Positions 32,617 through 44,525 of a DNA stretch of 64,000 nucleotides are shown piece by piece. Below the pieces are notes generated by a model. The model searched no databases, had not been told where the DNA came from, and saw only the letters and a list, made by a program, of their open reading frames with translations. The stretch comes from Ectocarpus siliculosus (lineage: Eukaryota > Sar > Phaeophyceae > Ectocarpales > Ectocarpaceae): assembly GCA_000310025.1 (NCBI GenBank), contig FN649731.1:2586811-2650810 (forward strand), in the 5' to 3' direction. Every line of letters begins with the position of its first letter. The first letter of the stretch is position 1. Made by a program: the position numbers and the translations under genes.

Positions 32617-35589
32617 CTACCATTTCCGCTGATACCTCTTCAGCTTTTGGATGGGAGTTTCGACCTCCACGTGAGAAGGATGTGCGACACAGCAGTCTGC
32701 TGCGTCCCAAAGGACCATCGGCATCAATACCAATAGTAAACGACGTCGCAAGGGCGTGTTCCACAGGAGTAACCTCGCGCATGCGAAACGTTTAGGATGT
32801 GCGAGCAACTCTCCGCGGGTGTGCCCCCGTGGTACCTTGTACGCGTCGCTGACGACCGTGCCCTCCGCGGTGGCCTTCGCGATCTGGATCCGGTTCAGCG
32901 CCCGGCAATCGCGGTAAAAGAGCACCCGCATGCAGTCCTCCAGCAAAGCCCTTTCATTATAGATCCAACCACCGCACGCAAAAGCAGCAGGACAGACAGG
33001 TTAGAGGGACGAGGGGAGAAACACGGATCTGGTCCATCTCTCTCGGTGGGTGATTCGTCCTCATTCTACAATGCCCATCTGGCATCAATCTCCCGGGTTT
33101 GGTTCATCGTCATCGATCGGTGCCTAGAAATAATCAGCCCGTGGATATATCTTTCATATTTCTCGATGTCAAAGGTCTGCAATCAAGCTGATGATAGACA
33201 CGGTAGGGCGAAGCACCTTTAACCGTTTGCACCAAATAAGGACGGATCCGGTTGCTGAAATTTCGTCAAATACAAACTCCGCCCGCCTCGATTTCACACA
33301 GCGACCAAACCGAGCTCCGCATTGGCGACTTGAGGGGATTGTTCCAAGGATTGTTCCTAGCTTTCACCTAGCCTCTCCCTCCTCCAGGTCCGGCCTCCAC
33401 TTCTTGCGAAGGATGGGCAGCGCCAGGTGTCCACCGAAACCCGTGGCCAGAATGTTGTCCTCATAGCAAGTCCTGTCATTGTGAGCAAGCCCCAGCACCG
33501 TTGATGTCAGGATTTCAATTTAGGCACAGATATTGAGGCACGCATGTGGAAATGACCATGCGGGGTACAGCAGTCCAGGAAGAAACGACGCACAAGAGAG
33601 GCATCAACGATTGATCTTCCGTCGCCAAACAAAAAGCTACAAGTAGAAAAATGAGTCCTGGCATTGCTGCCTTCAAAACTCTGCATCATTCCACGACCCC
33701 TGCACACATTTTCAGCGCACAGCAGTATCGCTTCATGTGGTTCACCGGCCCGACATCGACACAGCGATTTATTTCCCTGCTTCCTTGTGAATCCTCAAAA
33801 AGTCGGTGCTACTGTAGAAGGGATACTCCTACGGCTGATTTCTCACCCGATGTGGTCAACAGAGCCAAGGAAAGCGGTACCGTCCTTCTTGCAGCCGGCG
33901 ATGAGCAGGTAGTTCCACAGCGGGTTGAATTTGTTTCTGTTCGCCGTGAGAGACGCGACAGATGGAAACACAGGACGGGCGCATGCAGATGGTTTTCGTG
34001 AAGACAATCAACACCCACACCCATATCCAGATGGAACACAGAGCGATCGCATGGGTGCGAAATATCACCCTTACTTCACAGCAGTGTAGTCGGTTCCACC
34101 AAACAGCTGGCGCGCACACAAATATGGTCGTGGCTGGGTGTGGTCAGAACTCAATTCAGACAGTCAGTCAGGCAGCCAGCTACGTACGTCGAAAAACGCG
34201 TCACGAAATCCGCCAGCATGTGGAGTGGAGCAAGAAGCAGCGAAGGCTCACCTGCGGTTGTACATGATGGTCCTCAGCAGGTTGTAGATCTCTGCGGGAC
34301 TCCTCTCGAAGCCGTCGTCCATGTTGACGTCGTACTGGTGGTAATCTTCGAGGGTCTCCATGATGTGCTGGAAGTCCGAGTACTCCCCCGAAGCCCCGAT
34401 CAGCGTGCACTCACCCACCCTGCATCAAGAGAAGAGTAAAGTCACCCAAAAAGTGTTCGCCAGCGACAGCTTACTTACAGTGGCGAATCATATCTACCGA
34501 CCCCACGCAGATATATCAACACGACATGGATAGATGGAACGGAAACCAGGTGGCCCAGGTGTCGACACGTTGCGGCCTTTGCCTGAGAATTGTCTGTATG
34601 CTTGAAACGAAGAACTTTCGGTGCTCATTGACCATCACACAACGTACACGCGATGAACGCAGCAGCATCACATGTCGGGCGGGACACAACTGCAACGCAT
34701 CAGACATACACAGCAACGAGTTCGGTGTTTCCTAAAACGACACCAACGCCGACTATCGAACGCATCGCCCCGCCCCAAAACGACAACAACCAGGCATCCC
34801 TCACATCGAACCCAGCGGTCAAGGCGGTGCTGCGGGGAGCACACGCCCGGAGCACCGTAAAAACTAGGCATGAATCTCATGAAAAAACTCACGGTTTGAG
34901 GCGTTCGACGTTCTTGTAGCGGGCCAAGCTGCCGTACGACGCCAAGGTATCCGCCGCCAGCATCACTCCGTCCCTGCCCGTCACGAAACAACGGGGGCCA
35001 CCACACACACGAGAGGGCATATATTTCACTCCACCTTGGCCTCTGCATGCGCTAGAGATCGCACGCGTGCTAGGCAGACGTGATCAGCTTTTCGCTCGCA
35101 CCGTGTACTGTACTGGCTATAGAGCGTAACGATCCCCTAGGCTCGTGCTCGACGTTCAGATCTCACCCAGCAACGCCCGAGCAACCTCTCGAGAGCACGG
35201 CTAGCGGTTGGTGTTGTCGTCTTTGTGAGACAGGCTGATACGGAAGGTCGCTATAATATCTACCAGAGCACAACAAGTAGAATTCCGCTTCAGACTGCCA
35301 GACTCGAGCTTTGGAACGTAGATTTCCAAGATGCCTTCATCGATGGACCCACGCAACGGCGGTAGGGGTATGCAAACAGCCCGAACGCGACACCGATCGC
35401 ACCGACTCGATTCCGTCTTTCATCCACCGCCGTGCACGTCGATCGCACCATGTCTACAAAAGATCGAAATCGAACGATTGTCGTGGTAGCTCTACGCCAC
35501 CATCCTTGTAGACCTCACTTGTACTTGATGCCCAGAACCGAAGTACCCGTGACGATTGGCTGTGACGTGTGCTGCCTTGTGCCGTCCAT
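32617..35589 (-). CDS. PSMB4: 20S proteasome subunit beta-7 (PSMB4/Pre4)
   Basis: This is a structural, non-catalytic subunit of the beta ring of the 20S proteasome. Seven exons with closing phases give 225 residues: 35589-35519, 34973-34893, 34419-34252, 33936-33847, 33472-33368, 32950-32836 and 32664-32617. Diagnostic blocks are QPIVTGTSVLGIKYK (Thr in the TGTSV block, as in PSMB4), DGVMLAADTLASYGSLARYK, CTLIGASGEYSDFQHIM, NRRNKFNPLWNYLLIAG, GTAFLGSVDHIG, ILATGFGGHLALPILR and ECMRVL-like DCMRVLFYRDCRALNRIQI. The start MDGTRQ leaves a very short propeptide; in-frame Met codons further upstream (to 35799) would lengthen it but read like leader DNA. The last exon (VETPIQKLKRYQRKW) has only moderate support. 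The intron before it is in frame and has no stop. Confidence 0.9.
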
Positions 35590-37208
35590 CGCGGCCGTGG
35601 CGTGCCCCGCTCCTCGAGCGGGACCGGCAGCGGAGTGGCAGAGCATGCTCGATGAAATCAGGGGTGAAAGCAGGAGGAAAGCTGCAGAAGACAGCAAGTG
35701 TGCGAGCATGCAACGGCTTTTAAAAGCTGCCACGAACGCGCAACAAGGCACCGAGCACGCGGCAGGGAGTGTACGGGAGGGGTTAGCTTGAGCTGGCATG
35801 TATCAAACCCGTACCTCGCGGCTGTCTGTCTGTCTGTCTACCTCTTTCTACACCTGCGCGCTCGTGGCGATGCCCACGCTATCCTGTGCGTGCATCGCAA
35901 GGTTCTCCCTCATCTCGAGCGTCCTCCATTGGCTCTGTTAGGGGCTGCCAGATCGGCTGATAAGCTGGACTGAACAACCGAGACGGATTGAACAAAAGTA
36001 ACCCAGCGGGAGACCCGTGCAGCGCAGAGTTACTTGTGACTGCAAGCATACCTAGGAGTTGGTTGCGGCGATCATGGCCGTACCGGTTCCTTTCCGTAAT
36101 GTTCAAGTACAAGTATGGCATCTCGTTTGTCTTCGGTACAGCATTTGTCTACTTTTAAGTACAGAGCACAATTCCAAGTGGGCCTGAAATCTCCCCAAAC
36201 CGCACTACATACTACATACACGCTTCCAACGCGGCGCCGGAGCCAGATGGAAACACCGCGTGTCTCGCAATCGTTCAGCTGGAACAAACACTTGCTGGTG
36301 CTCACACGGTACTGCCGTAAACTACGTAGACACACCGCTGTCACCTAGGGTTGCTACAGCCACGTTGGCCAAGAACTTACTTCACACAAGCGTTGGAATC
36401 GCCTGAAGACAGGCACATTGCCCTGCGACCTAAGGCACGGGTAGAGTTTGCTCGTACTCCACGCTACAGCAGTACACCTTCGCACAACGCAGCAGATACG
36501 ATCGACTTCGTTGCACCGCTGCTCTGCTGCAGCTGTAAGTTCATCAGAGATGGCACTGCAGAAAACATCTAAACAAGCTTGCTTGTGCTATTGCACCATA
36601 CACGCTTCAACTTGAGTGGGCTCACCTCTTTGTGTCCGTGCACAACTATAGCACTTGTTGGGGTGGTACTGGGAGCTGTGCAACGTCCAAGTCCGAGATA
36701 AAGGCAGTGAGCTCTGCCGAGGTCCTCAACGGGGGCCCCGTGATTCTATTATTTTCTAGTTACCCTGCCAACGGCTGTGCGGGTAGCCACGAACCGCCCT
36801 GGCGCCTGGGTTGTCTGAGAGTGTTGGCTGTCTCTCTCCCCCCCTGCCTATCTCCTCTCTCTGCCTCTCTCTCTCTCTATTTCTCGTCACGCGTGGGCTG
36901 TGTGCTAGACAAGGACGACACACTAGGATCCAGGTGGGCAAGGTTATGTTTAATCTGTGCAGGCTGGCAAAGTAGCAAAAGACACCACCACGGAGCTTCC
37001 TTTTATTCAAATGTTTTGGGCTACTTCACGGGCACGGCACACAGCAGCGTGTTCTCTGTCAGGCTGCTGTCACAGGGTTGCTAGCAGCTGGCTGCTATGA
37101 AGTGTCGTAGATTGAGATACCAAATGAAGTTTTGAAGTTTTGCCGCCGTTGAATTGTGCTTCCCCTGATCTCTTTTCATTATCAGGTGCACCGAGATTGT
37201 AAGGGAAG
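35590..37208. promoter_or_regulatory. divergent intergenic region between PSMB4 and SNRPG
   Basis: The two genes start away from each other across 1.6 kb. The region includes a CT-rich tract at about 36826-36890 and an ACAGCAGT copy near 36.47 kb. Upstream exons or 5' UTR introns of either gene could lie here; none was recognised. Confidence 0.35.
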
Positions 37209-38307
37209 ATGGCTAAGGGAGGGCCGGACTTGAAACGCTACATGGACAAGACGTTGTCGCTGAAGCTCAATGGAAACAGAACAGTCAAGGTGAGCGTACG
37301 AAAGTAACGAGTTGTCGTCAAGGTGCTAGACTAGAATACGTGTACCTCAGCACGTTGTTGAACGCCCTTGCTACCATATCGCTGAAAGAAATACCCATGG
37401 TAAATCCCCGTAGAGCCGGCCTTTTTTTCAGCTTTAGTCTAGACGTGCGACCGTTCCAGAAGTGGAGCCCGGCGTGTACGCGACCCTCTGCATCTCTGGA
37501 CATGCCCAGCGAGGGAATCTCCTGTGTTGGATCCCGTAGTAACCGCCAACAGCGTATTACAACGCCAACAGCGCATTTACGTTGCGATTGGATCATCGGT
37601 CAACCCGTTTGGAGTCACAACGCTCTGCTGCACTTCTGCACTTCTTCGGTGTGTAGACGGGTATACGTAGGCCTATTTGAGCAACCTCTTCTTGGTGACT
37701 CCAGTGCATTACAGCAGTACTCGACCGTTCAGGCGTCGAAAAAAGATGCGAGCAATCAGTGTGCCGGCAAACGGTTCTCCGCGCCTCCGATTCTGGTTGC
37801 GATCAACTTATCTCACACAAAGGGCCATGCCTGACCCTGGACACGCCCGTCAACCGAGCGCCGCCCCTCCTCCAACGTGACCTTTTTAAACCCTTTGGTT
37901 GACGTTGAGGAAGACGTACAAGTATGCATGCCCTCGAAAATCCGGCGAAGCTCTTTGGTCACGATATCGGTAGACCGAACACATGCATCCCAGGGGCGAT
38001 CCTCTGTTTCCCACCATCGTACTCTTCACACGGGACTATCGCTCACAAAGCCATCACCGGCGCAGGCCTTTGTCCGCCCGCATTTTTGTCCTTGGCCGCG
38101 GGCTGAGGTTAATATCAATTGCTGTTTTGTCGTGACCTGACGGATTGCTCGCCCTTTCAGGGCGTCTTGCGAGGTTACGACCCGTTCATGAACCTGGTGC
38201 TAGACGAGACGACAGACCCCGCCTCCTCCGACAAGAAGATGGGGATGGTCATCATCAGAGGAAACAGCGTCGTGCAGTTCGAGATCCTCGACCCGCTCCG
38301 ATTCTAA
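37209..38307 (+). CDS. SNRPG: small nuclear ribonucleoprotein G (Sm-G)
   Basis: Sm-G is one of seven proteins forming the heteroheptameric ring on U1, U2, U4 and U5 snRNAs. Two exons (37209-37289 and 38161-38307) join in phase 0 to give 75 residues, the normal length. The Sm1 motif reads DLKRYMDKTLSLKLNGNRTV, then GVLRGYDPFMNLVLDET. The Sm2 motif reads GMVIIRGNSVVQFEIL. Asn in the FMNLVLD block and the RGN of Sm2 are the RNA-contact positions. The start is the Met of MAKGGPDLK, matching other Sm-G proteins. The single 871-bp intron separates the first Sm strands from the rest. Confidence 0.96.
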
Positions 38308-38848
38308 AGCGACCCTGTTTGGTTCTGTAGACATGTATCGTACTCGTGGTGGCGCTATTGAGCAACAATTTCTGCGGCACACAGGAAAACGGGGTTGAAT
38401 GATGAATGTTTCCAGCGCCCTCTAGCTTGTGCTCGACACCGAGATGGATGTCTTCGTGTGGGAACTAGCTGACTGGTGGTGAGCGTCCCAAGTACGGGGG
38501 AGGTCTGCAACAGCATAGTGTTGTTTGACGTTCGTTAGGCTGTTGATTTCGGTGTTTTTTTTGTGGCTGTCTTTGCCCCAAGAAGGCCTTTGTTTTTGGA
38601 TCATCGCCTGAGTCCGATTCGCTCGTTGGTAGGATAGTCCTACACCGCACAAGGTGTCGGCCTGCGCTGAAGAGGCGAGAGGGGTTTCCCTCTTCGCATA
38701 CCATCAGGGTGTCTGTCGTACGAGCGCCGCGCGGTGTGCATGTGCCACCGGAAGAGAGCCCCTTTTTGTTTGTCTTACCTCGGGAAGAAGGAGTTCATTG
38801 TGCCCTCCACTCACTGAAAAGACTCCACCACATCCCGTTCGACTGTGG

Positions 38849-38900
38849 ATATATCTCGAATGGGTAGTCTTTCTGTGTGTGTTTTTATTATTCCTTAATT
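38849..38900 (+). repeat. 52-bp dispersed repeat, copy 1
   Basis: The segment containing ATATCTCGAATGGGTAGTCT and ending TTATTATTCCTTAATT matches the reverse complement of 53922-53973 almost perfectly. There are no coding features nearby. Confidence 0.8.
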
Positions 38901-39548
38901 GTGCAAGGGCGTTACGAGGCTCGGGTGAGCATTTTTCGTGGCCCGCTACACGCCAAGGTGCTACTTTGGTATGCGCTATTGTATGCATACGACGACACCA
39001 TGCGTGCACTCTGTTGTAAAAAGTGAGAACTGGACGAGAGAGTCTTCGGCCTCTAAGTGTGCAAGTGTTCGTGCGTTGCATGTGATATCTACTCGTACGC
39101 ATGCTTCATGGAGTGATGATCGTTTCCACTCACTAACTTTCGTGGCCACCCCATCAACCGTGAGGTAGATGGGAGGAGAACAGGAGCAGACGTCCAGAGA
39201 AGTGCTGTAAGGGAGATGACGCATGGGATGCTCGAGTACCAGCAGAGCATATGTTCTGAAACAACAGCAGCAGTACTACTGGTACAGCGCCCAATCGTCG
39301 AACTTCTCTTGTCTCAACGGCGAAGAACGTACGTACGTAGACTACAGTTCTCTTGTGGTATTCGCCACATTTCGCTTTCGCGCAGCACTTGCACGTTGCC
39401 ACACGACGTTGTGTAACCTCCCGCCTCACACGCCTGCTGGCATGTTCCGACCGGAATCGCCACTAACTACGTGAGTGGTCCCCGCACTCATCATCTTACC
39501 TGTCTGTGGTGCTTCCATGAAAACGAAAATTACCTTCTCAGAAGGTGT

Positions 39549-40088
39549 ACTGATTGATCGGAGACGGGCGGAGACAACACAAAACATTATCTACTCGACG
39601 ACAATAATTAGTATTCGTTTTAAGTTTTAAAGAATGGTGGAGGAAGTCTTTCGAACGACGACTTCGCCCCCGTATAGTCTAGACCTGCATGGCGGCGTGC
39701 ATACATGCGTCATTGGGTCAGCCGGTCAAATCCCATAGCACGTGTCAGTTTGACCGGTACAGGTATTAGATACTAGAACGTGTAGTCTACTGATCGGAGA
39801 CCGGCGGAGACACAACATAGACTATGTACACTCTCAACACGACAACAATGAGCATCTAATCTTTCGTATGCATACTTGTACAATGTACTCTCGTCTAGAT
39901 GTTCGTTGATTTTGTGTTGTGTTCTGTTCCCTTTCAAGGAATGTACTATATAGTCTAGCAGTGGAGGACGGGCTTTCAACGACGACTAATACACGTACTA
40001 CGTTGCTCCTTAGGCCTGCATGGCGGAGACTGCGTACATGCGCCAATGCGTCAGCCGGCCAAATCCCATAGCACGCGTCAGTTGGACC
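39549..40088. repeat. diverged direct duplication (two copies)
   Basis: Copy one (about 39549-39755) and copy two (about 39788-40088) share TGATCGGAGAC, CGGCGGAGACA, ACGACAACAAT, AACGACGACT, CCTGCATGGCGG and CAAATCCCATAGCACG in order. Copy two is longer by about 100 bp. GATCGGAGAC occurs once more near 40131. Confidence 0.75.
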
Positions 40089-41973
40089 CCACCACCTACA
40101 GATAGACATCAGATAGATCTATGGGTGTGTAGATCGGAGACAAAAGAATCATTGCAACTTATGTTCTACAATAATATAACCGCCCGTGCAGTGGTGGGGG
40201 GTTCCAGCACATGAAAAAGTGAAAAAGTTCTTCACACCACACGCGAAACAAAGAAAAAGAGCTTCTTTTTTTTTTTTCGCGTTTACCCCGTGTGCACCCC
40301 AGGCAACAAACACATCGATAGACAGACAGACTCGATCCCCCGGAGACCGGAGACACAAGGAGAGGGGAAGGAGCAAAGAGGACCAGGAACAAGGAGAGAG
40401 GAAAGCGATACCCTCTCTGGCCTGTCTATGGTCGGAGACAGCAGTAGCAGGAGAGCGTGGAGGAACCAGAGATAGGAAAGAAGGACCGAACGCGGTGTGT
40501 GTGTGAGGGGAGAGCTCGAGAGCCAACTTGCGTGTTCGTGAGTTGGCCCTACCTACTGCTTCTGATCGGATGCGCCACTCCGCCATCCGTCTTCACCATC
40601 GACATAACAGTGGACCGTGGAGGAGATTGGAAGGTGAGCGTGTAGTCCGACACGCCCCCCCTTGTTGGGTAACCTTAGAAGGGCGAGCGTCTTCGAGTAC
40701 ATAAGAGATAACTCGGCTCAACTTTTTTGTGAGAATTTCTACAAAGTGCGCGTGTTTACGTATTGCCGCTGGCGCTGCGGATTGGAAGGATGGATGCACA
40801 GAGAGTAGAGAGAGACGAGCACCTCGCCTAATCCTGAAGTAGTTACAGATGCATGTCATAGCAGCAGTGTCGCTGGCGCTGAACCCAACTCTTCCCCCGC
40901 ACAAGAGAAAACGCACGGCTGCACGTAACATCCTCCCAACGAACACATATCGCCGTGTGTGTCGTAGCTTGTGTGTTATGCCGCAAAAATCGGTGTGTTT
41001 GTGGTATGTTCTAGAAGCGGTCCCGACGACAAGCCTCTGCTGTTCCTCCATCTTATCTAGCATGGGCGTTGATCGGGTAAGCTGGTGGACATCCTGTCTT
41101 TGTGCTAGCTTTGTCTAGCACTCGTCATCAAGTACAGCCGGCACAATCCAACAAAGCACGGTTGAGCGAGAATATATTTTACACTAAATTAGTACCAGTT
41201 TTATGCCGACCGGCCTGAAAATTACGTGACAGAGGCACAACTACCCACATGTACTACTGATGTATGTACAGCAGTTCGGGAGGGATGTGTTGCAGTTCCT
41301 ACAGCATTATTGTAGTGAGTGGGATGTGGCATGTTCTCTCAAAATCCGTGCGAGAAGCCTATTTAGTGTACAAGGCAGAGCTTGTCTCTGTCTCACCTCG
41401 ACTCTCTGACTCTGACACATGAATCACGCGTGTGTGACCTCTTTATTGCTGTGCACCTGAAATCCGGTGTAATTTAACATTATAGGCGAGGGCTCTACAA
41501 TGACGTCGCAGGAGACGTCTATGAAAGACGGAATGGAAACCGGTGTAGCTTCGGGCTCAGGCACTGCGGAAGGTTTTGCGCGCCAGGGATGCGACGATGG
41601 CCGGCGGCTCAGTCACCAGCACGGCGGCCAGGCGGACGGGAAGGCGAGTTGGGTTGTTGCTCCTTAGGCTCACGCGGCTGGCGTGGCGCGCCACTGGTGG
41701 CATCGGATTGATGTTTTTTATCCCACAAAATCGTATCATGTGCACAATACACCGTAAGTATCACGTGCACAATATGGAGAACTTATTGCGGAGTGGACTA
41801 GACTATCTGTCGTTGACTTTATCGGCTTGCGGACTCTCGGGTCCATTTTATTTTCGTATACCTTTTTGGGTAAGTTAGCCTGTGACCACGGGAATCGACC
41901 CCGTCAAGTGTTGGACTAGTACGGACAGAAGAAGGTACTAGGCAGAGAGAACGGAACGGTTTTTAATGTGAAG

Positions 41974-42024
<51 letters not shown>

Positions 42025-42025
42025 C
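41974..42025 (+). repeat. (CAA)n microsatellite
   Basis: About 16 CAA units follow TTTTTAATGTGAAGA. The same flank, on the other strand, borders the GTT array at 59943-59973. Confidence 0.9.
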
Positions 42026-42356
42026 TGTACGTTCTATTTTTGACGGGTCACCTACATACCATATGGTATTCTATCGCACATACACGGCCCGTCCTTGCAA
42101 GAACACAGCCGCCCCATCCTCCTCTCCTCAACCCTCCTTTTTAAGCTTAACAATGGGGTGTGCACGTGTCTGTGGCTGTAGGCGGTGGACACGGTGTGAA
42201 AAAGCTGTTGATGTCTGACTACTGTATTGTAATATCCGACTTGTCCATTGATGTTTGTCACAGGTGCCCAAACAAGTAATTGCGGTGCTACTTAATAGCC
42301 TTTCTGTGTGTGTATTTATCCTTACCATTTATTGCGCTACAAGTAGTTCGTGTGTA

Positions 42357-42530
42357 CACAGAGGGAAGAGAGTGCTGAACTCTTCTCGCATTAAAAATCG
42401 AAGGCAAAGTACCGCAAGAGGGGAGGGTAGAGAGGGGCTCTTCTGTGTGACCACGGGTTGGAGTAAACGGCACTAGTGCTGTGAGCGCTGATTTGAAGTG
42501 AAGACAAAAAAAAAAATAATAATAATAATG
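42357..42530 (+). mobile_element. 5'-truncated SINE copy
   Basis: From CACAGAGGGAAGAGAG to GATTTGAAGTGAAGA it matches 21613-21772 with small indels, but it lacks the tRNA-like head. It ends in a poly-A run followed by AAT repeats, as expected for a 5'-truncated retroposed copy. Confidence 0.75.
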
Positions 42531-44023
42531 GTACAATAAAAAATATATACATATCCCGGTTAGTTTTCTTCTTCGTTTGGGTGACAAATCGCGTCTCGGA
42601 GGACTTTTCGGGTCCAGGTTTGTTTGATTTTTGGAAAGGTGTATGCATACATACCTCCTTTTTTGGAGTGTACCGTAGTTGTCTTGTGACCACGGAGGAA
42701 GGCATTCGCGTCTGTTGGACCAGTACGTTGTAGTACATGACAAGGTACTTGAGCGGAGACCGGAACGGTTTTTATTGGGAAGACAACAACTACTGCTGTA
42801 CACATCGATATATGCATCTGTACTTGCTCTTTCGGTTATGTAGCATCGACAGCTCGTGTAATCGACTCTCAAATAGAGAAACAGCATTCAGCGGGACAAA
42901 CCGCGAAGACGCTTGCGTACGGTATTGTTGTCGGAGGGCTTCTCCGCCAGTAAGGCCGCGTTTGTGCGTGCTGCGTGCTGCGTGTTGTCGTGTCATATGC
43001 ATATGCATATTGTATCTTGACTGAATGCATATGATGCACAGAACAGAAAATGCACGCCCTCGATGGTTGAGCGACAACTACCACTGTACTCCATGTTTTT
43101 TTCCCGTTTAGTCAACCCCTCCTCAGTTTGACCCGTAGAAGGTATGAGCTCAGGTGGGTCACGACCTCGCGATCTTCCCACAAGCGTTGGGTCGGCACGG
43201 AACGGAAGCGTAGGGGCGTCTCAACCAAATCACCTCCATCCGTAAGCTGTTGGTATCCTATGGTTTTGCTCTGAGCGGAAGAAACGATGTTGCGCCGCTA
43301 CGTGCACATGAAGCGCTTCCTGCTGTTATGCATACATGGCACACGGCTCTTTCAGCTCTCGGCAGGCAACTTCGGCGCCACCGGTGTTCCACGTCGTTGC
43401 AGTACAGTGGTACTTTGTGCCCCAAGGCCGCTCCTAGCTCCTATCCCACCATGACCTGCGCCCAGGACCTTGGAAGACATCCTTGGTAGAAAATTCGGAA
43501 TCAACCGCCACGGCGATTGGAGCCGGCCTGCAGGCTGCCCCTCGTTCAGCGAGAGGTGCAGTCGTAGAATTTTGGAGGCGCCCCCTCGCGGATGAACCAT
43601 GATCTCGCATAGCTTTCTCTCCTGTCGTGATTCCATCGTTCACTCTGTCTGATCCGAGGGAAAGAAAATGGCGGCGTTCGCGTGCGTCGTAACTGGTAGT
43701 CGTAGTCACTTGTGCATAAAAAATATTGTGAACTCCCAAGAAACCTCCAAATTTCCCTGTGCTTCAGCAGTACCACCATCCCAAGCAAGAAGTAGGAGGG
43801 GGGGGGCGTCCCACGCAGGGTACATTCACAAGTCCCGCGTTCGTTCGTGTTGTTGCGTCCATGCACGGGGCGGGCTTCTGTAAGTGGCTGATAGCGTTGA
43901 GCAAGGGAGAATCGCGTCCCTTGTATTCGCTCTGTTTTGTGTCTGAAAGTTCGATTACCCCGCCCTTGGTTACCTCGTGCTGCTCTTGTACATGTTTTGC
44001 TGGAACAGGACGCAGTGCAGGTG

Positions 44024-44494
44024 ATGCACAGCGGCCTGTCTATGTCGACGGCTAACGCCAACGGCCACGGCAACACCAATGGGCATCCTCACCATCACCA
44101 TCACCACCGAAACCGAGATGGGGTAGCTGGGATCGGCGACCCGCGTCAGGACGGCCGAAGCGGCGGCGTCGGCGGCGGCGTCGGCGGCGGCGGCGTGCAA
44201 AGGCAAGAGCCTCCCAACACCCCGGGAAGCAACCGCAAGGGGCACGACGAGGAGGAGACCCTTCTTCGCGGGGTGGGCGACCTGCTGACGCGCGCGCGCC
44301 GCGGGGTGAACTCGTACTTCTCCGCCCTCGCGAGAAAGCAGAGGAACGTGGCGAGGCAGCAGAGGGAGCGCGCCCGCAGGAAGTCTTCGTCGTCCAACAA
44401 CTGCGACTTCCTCGTGGAGGCCGAGGAGGGGGTGGGCCTCCTCTCCATCGCCGGGGGCGGGACCGAGAGCGCCGACGCGACTAAGGCAGCGGCA

Positions 44495-44525
<31 letters not shown>

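Larger units (their letters stand above)
38308..44023. other. repeat-bearing intergenic region
   Basis: No exon with recognisable homology was found in 5.7 kb. It holds a ~190-bp diverged direct duplication (39.55-40.1 kb), a repeat matching 53.92 kb, a truncated SINE copy at 42.36 kb, a (CAA)n array at 41.97 kb and three of the five GTATGCATAC palindromes. Two frames were considered as exons (40457-40645 with a signal-like helix, and 41501-41671) and not accepted. Confidence 0.45.

Noticed and set aside
40457-40645. Possible first exon with a signal-like helix (VSWPYLLLLIG) and a GTGAGC donor
   Set aside because: No downstream exon with homology could be linked to it, so I did not call a gene.
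41501-41671. 56-codon frame beginning MTSQETSMKDG
   Set aside because: It looks more protein-like than average but has no homology and no splice or promoter evidence.
43937-44023. Upstream Met that would extend the PAPS transporter by 29 residues
   Set aside because: The extension reads like leader DNA, and a CAG acceptor right before 44024 suggests a 5' UTR intron. It remains possible.
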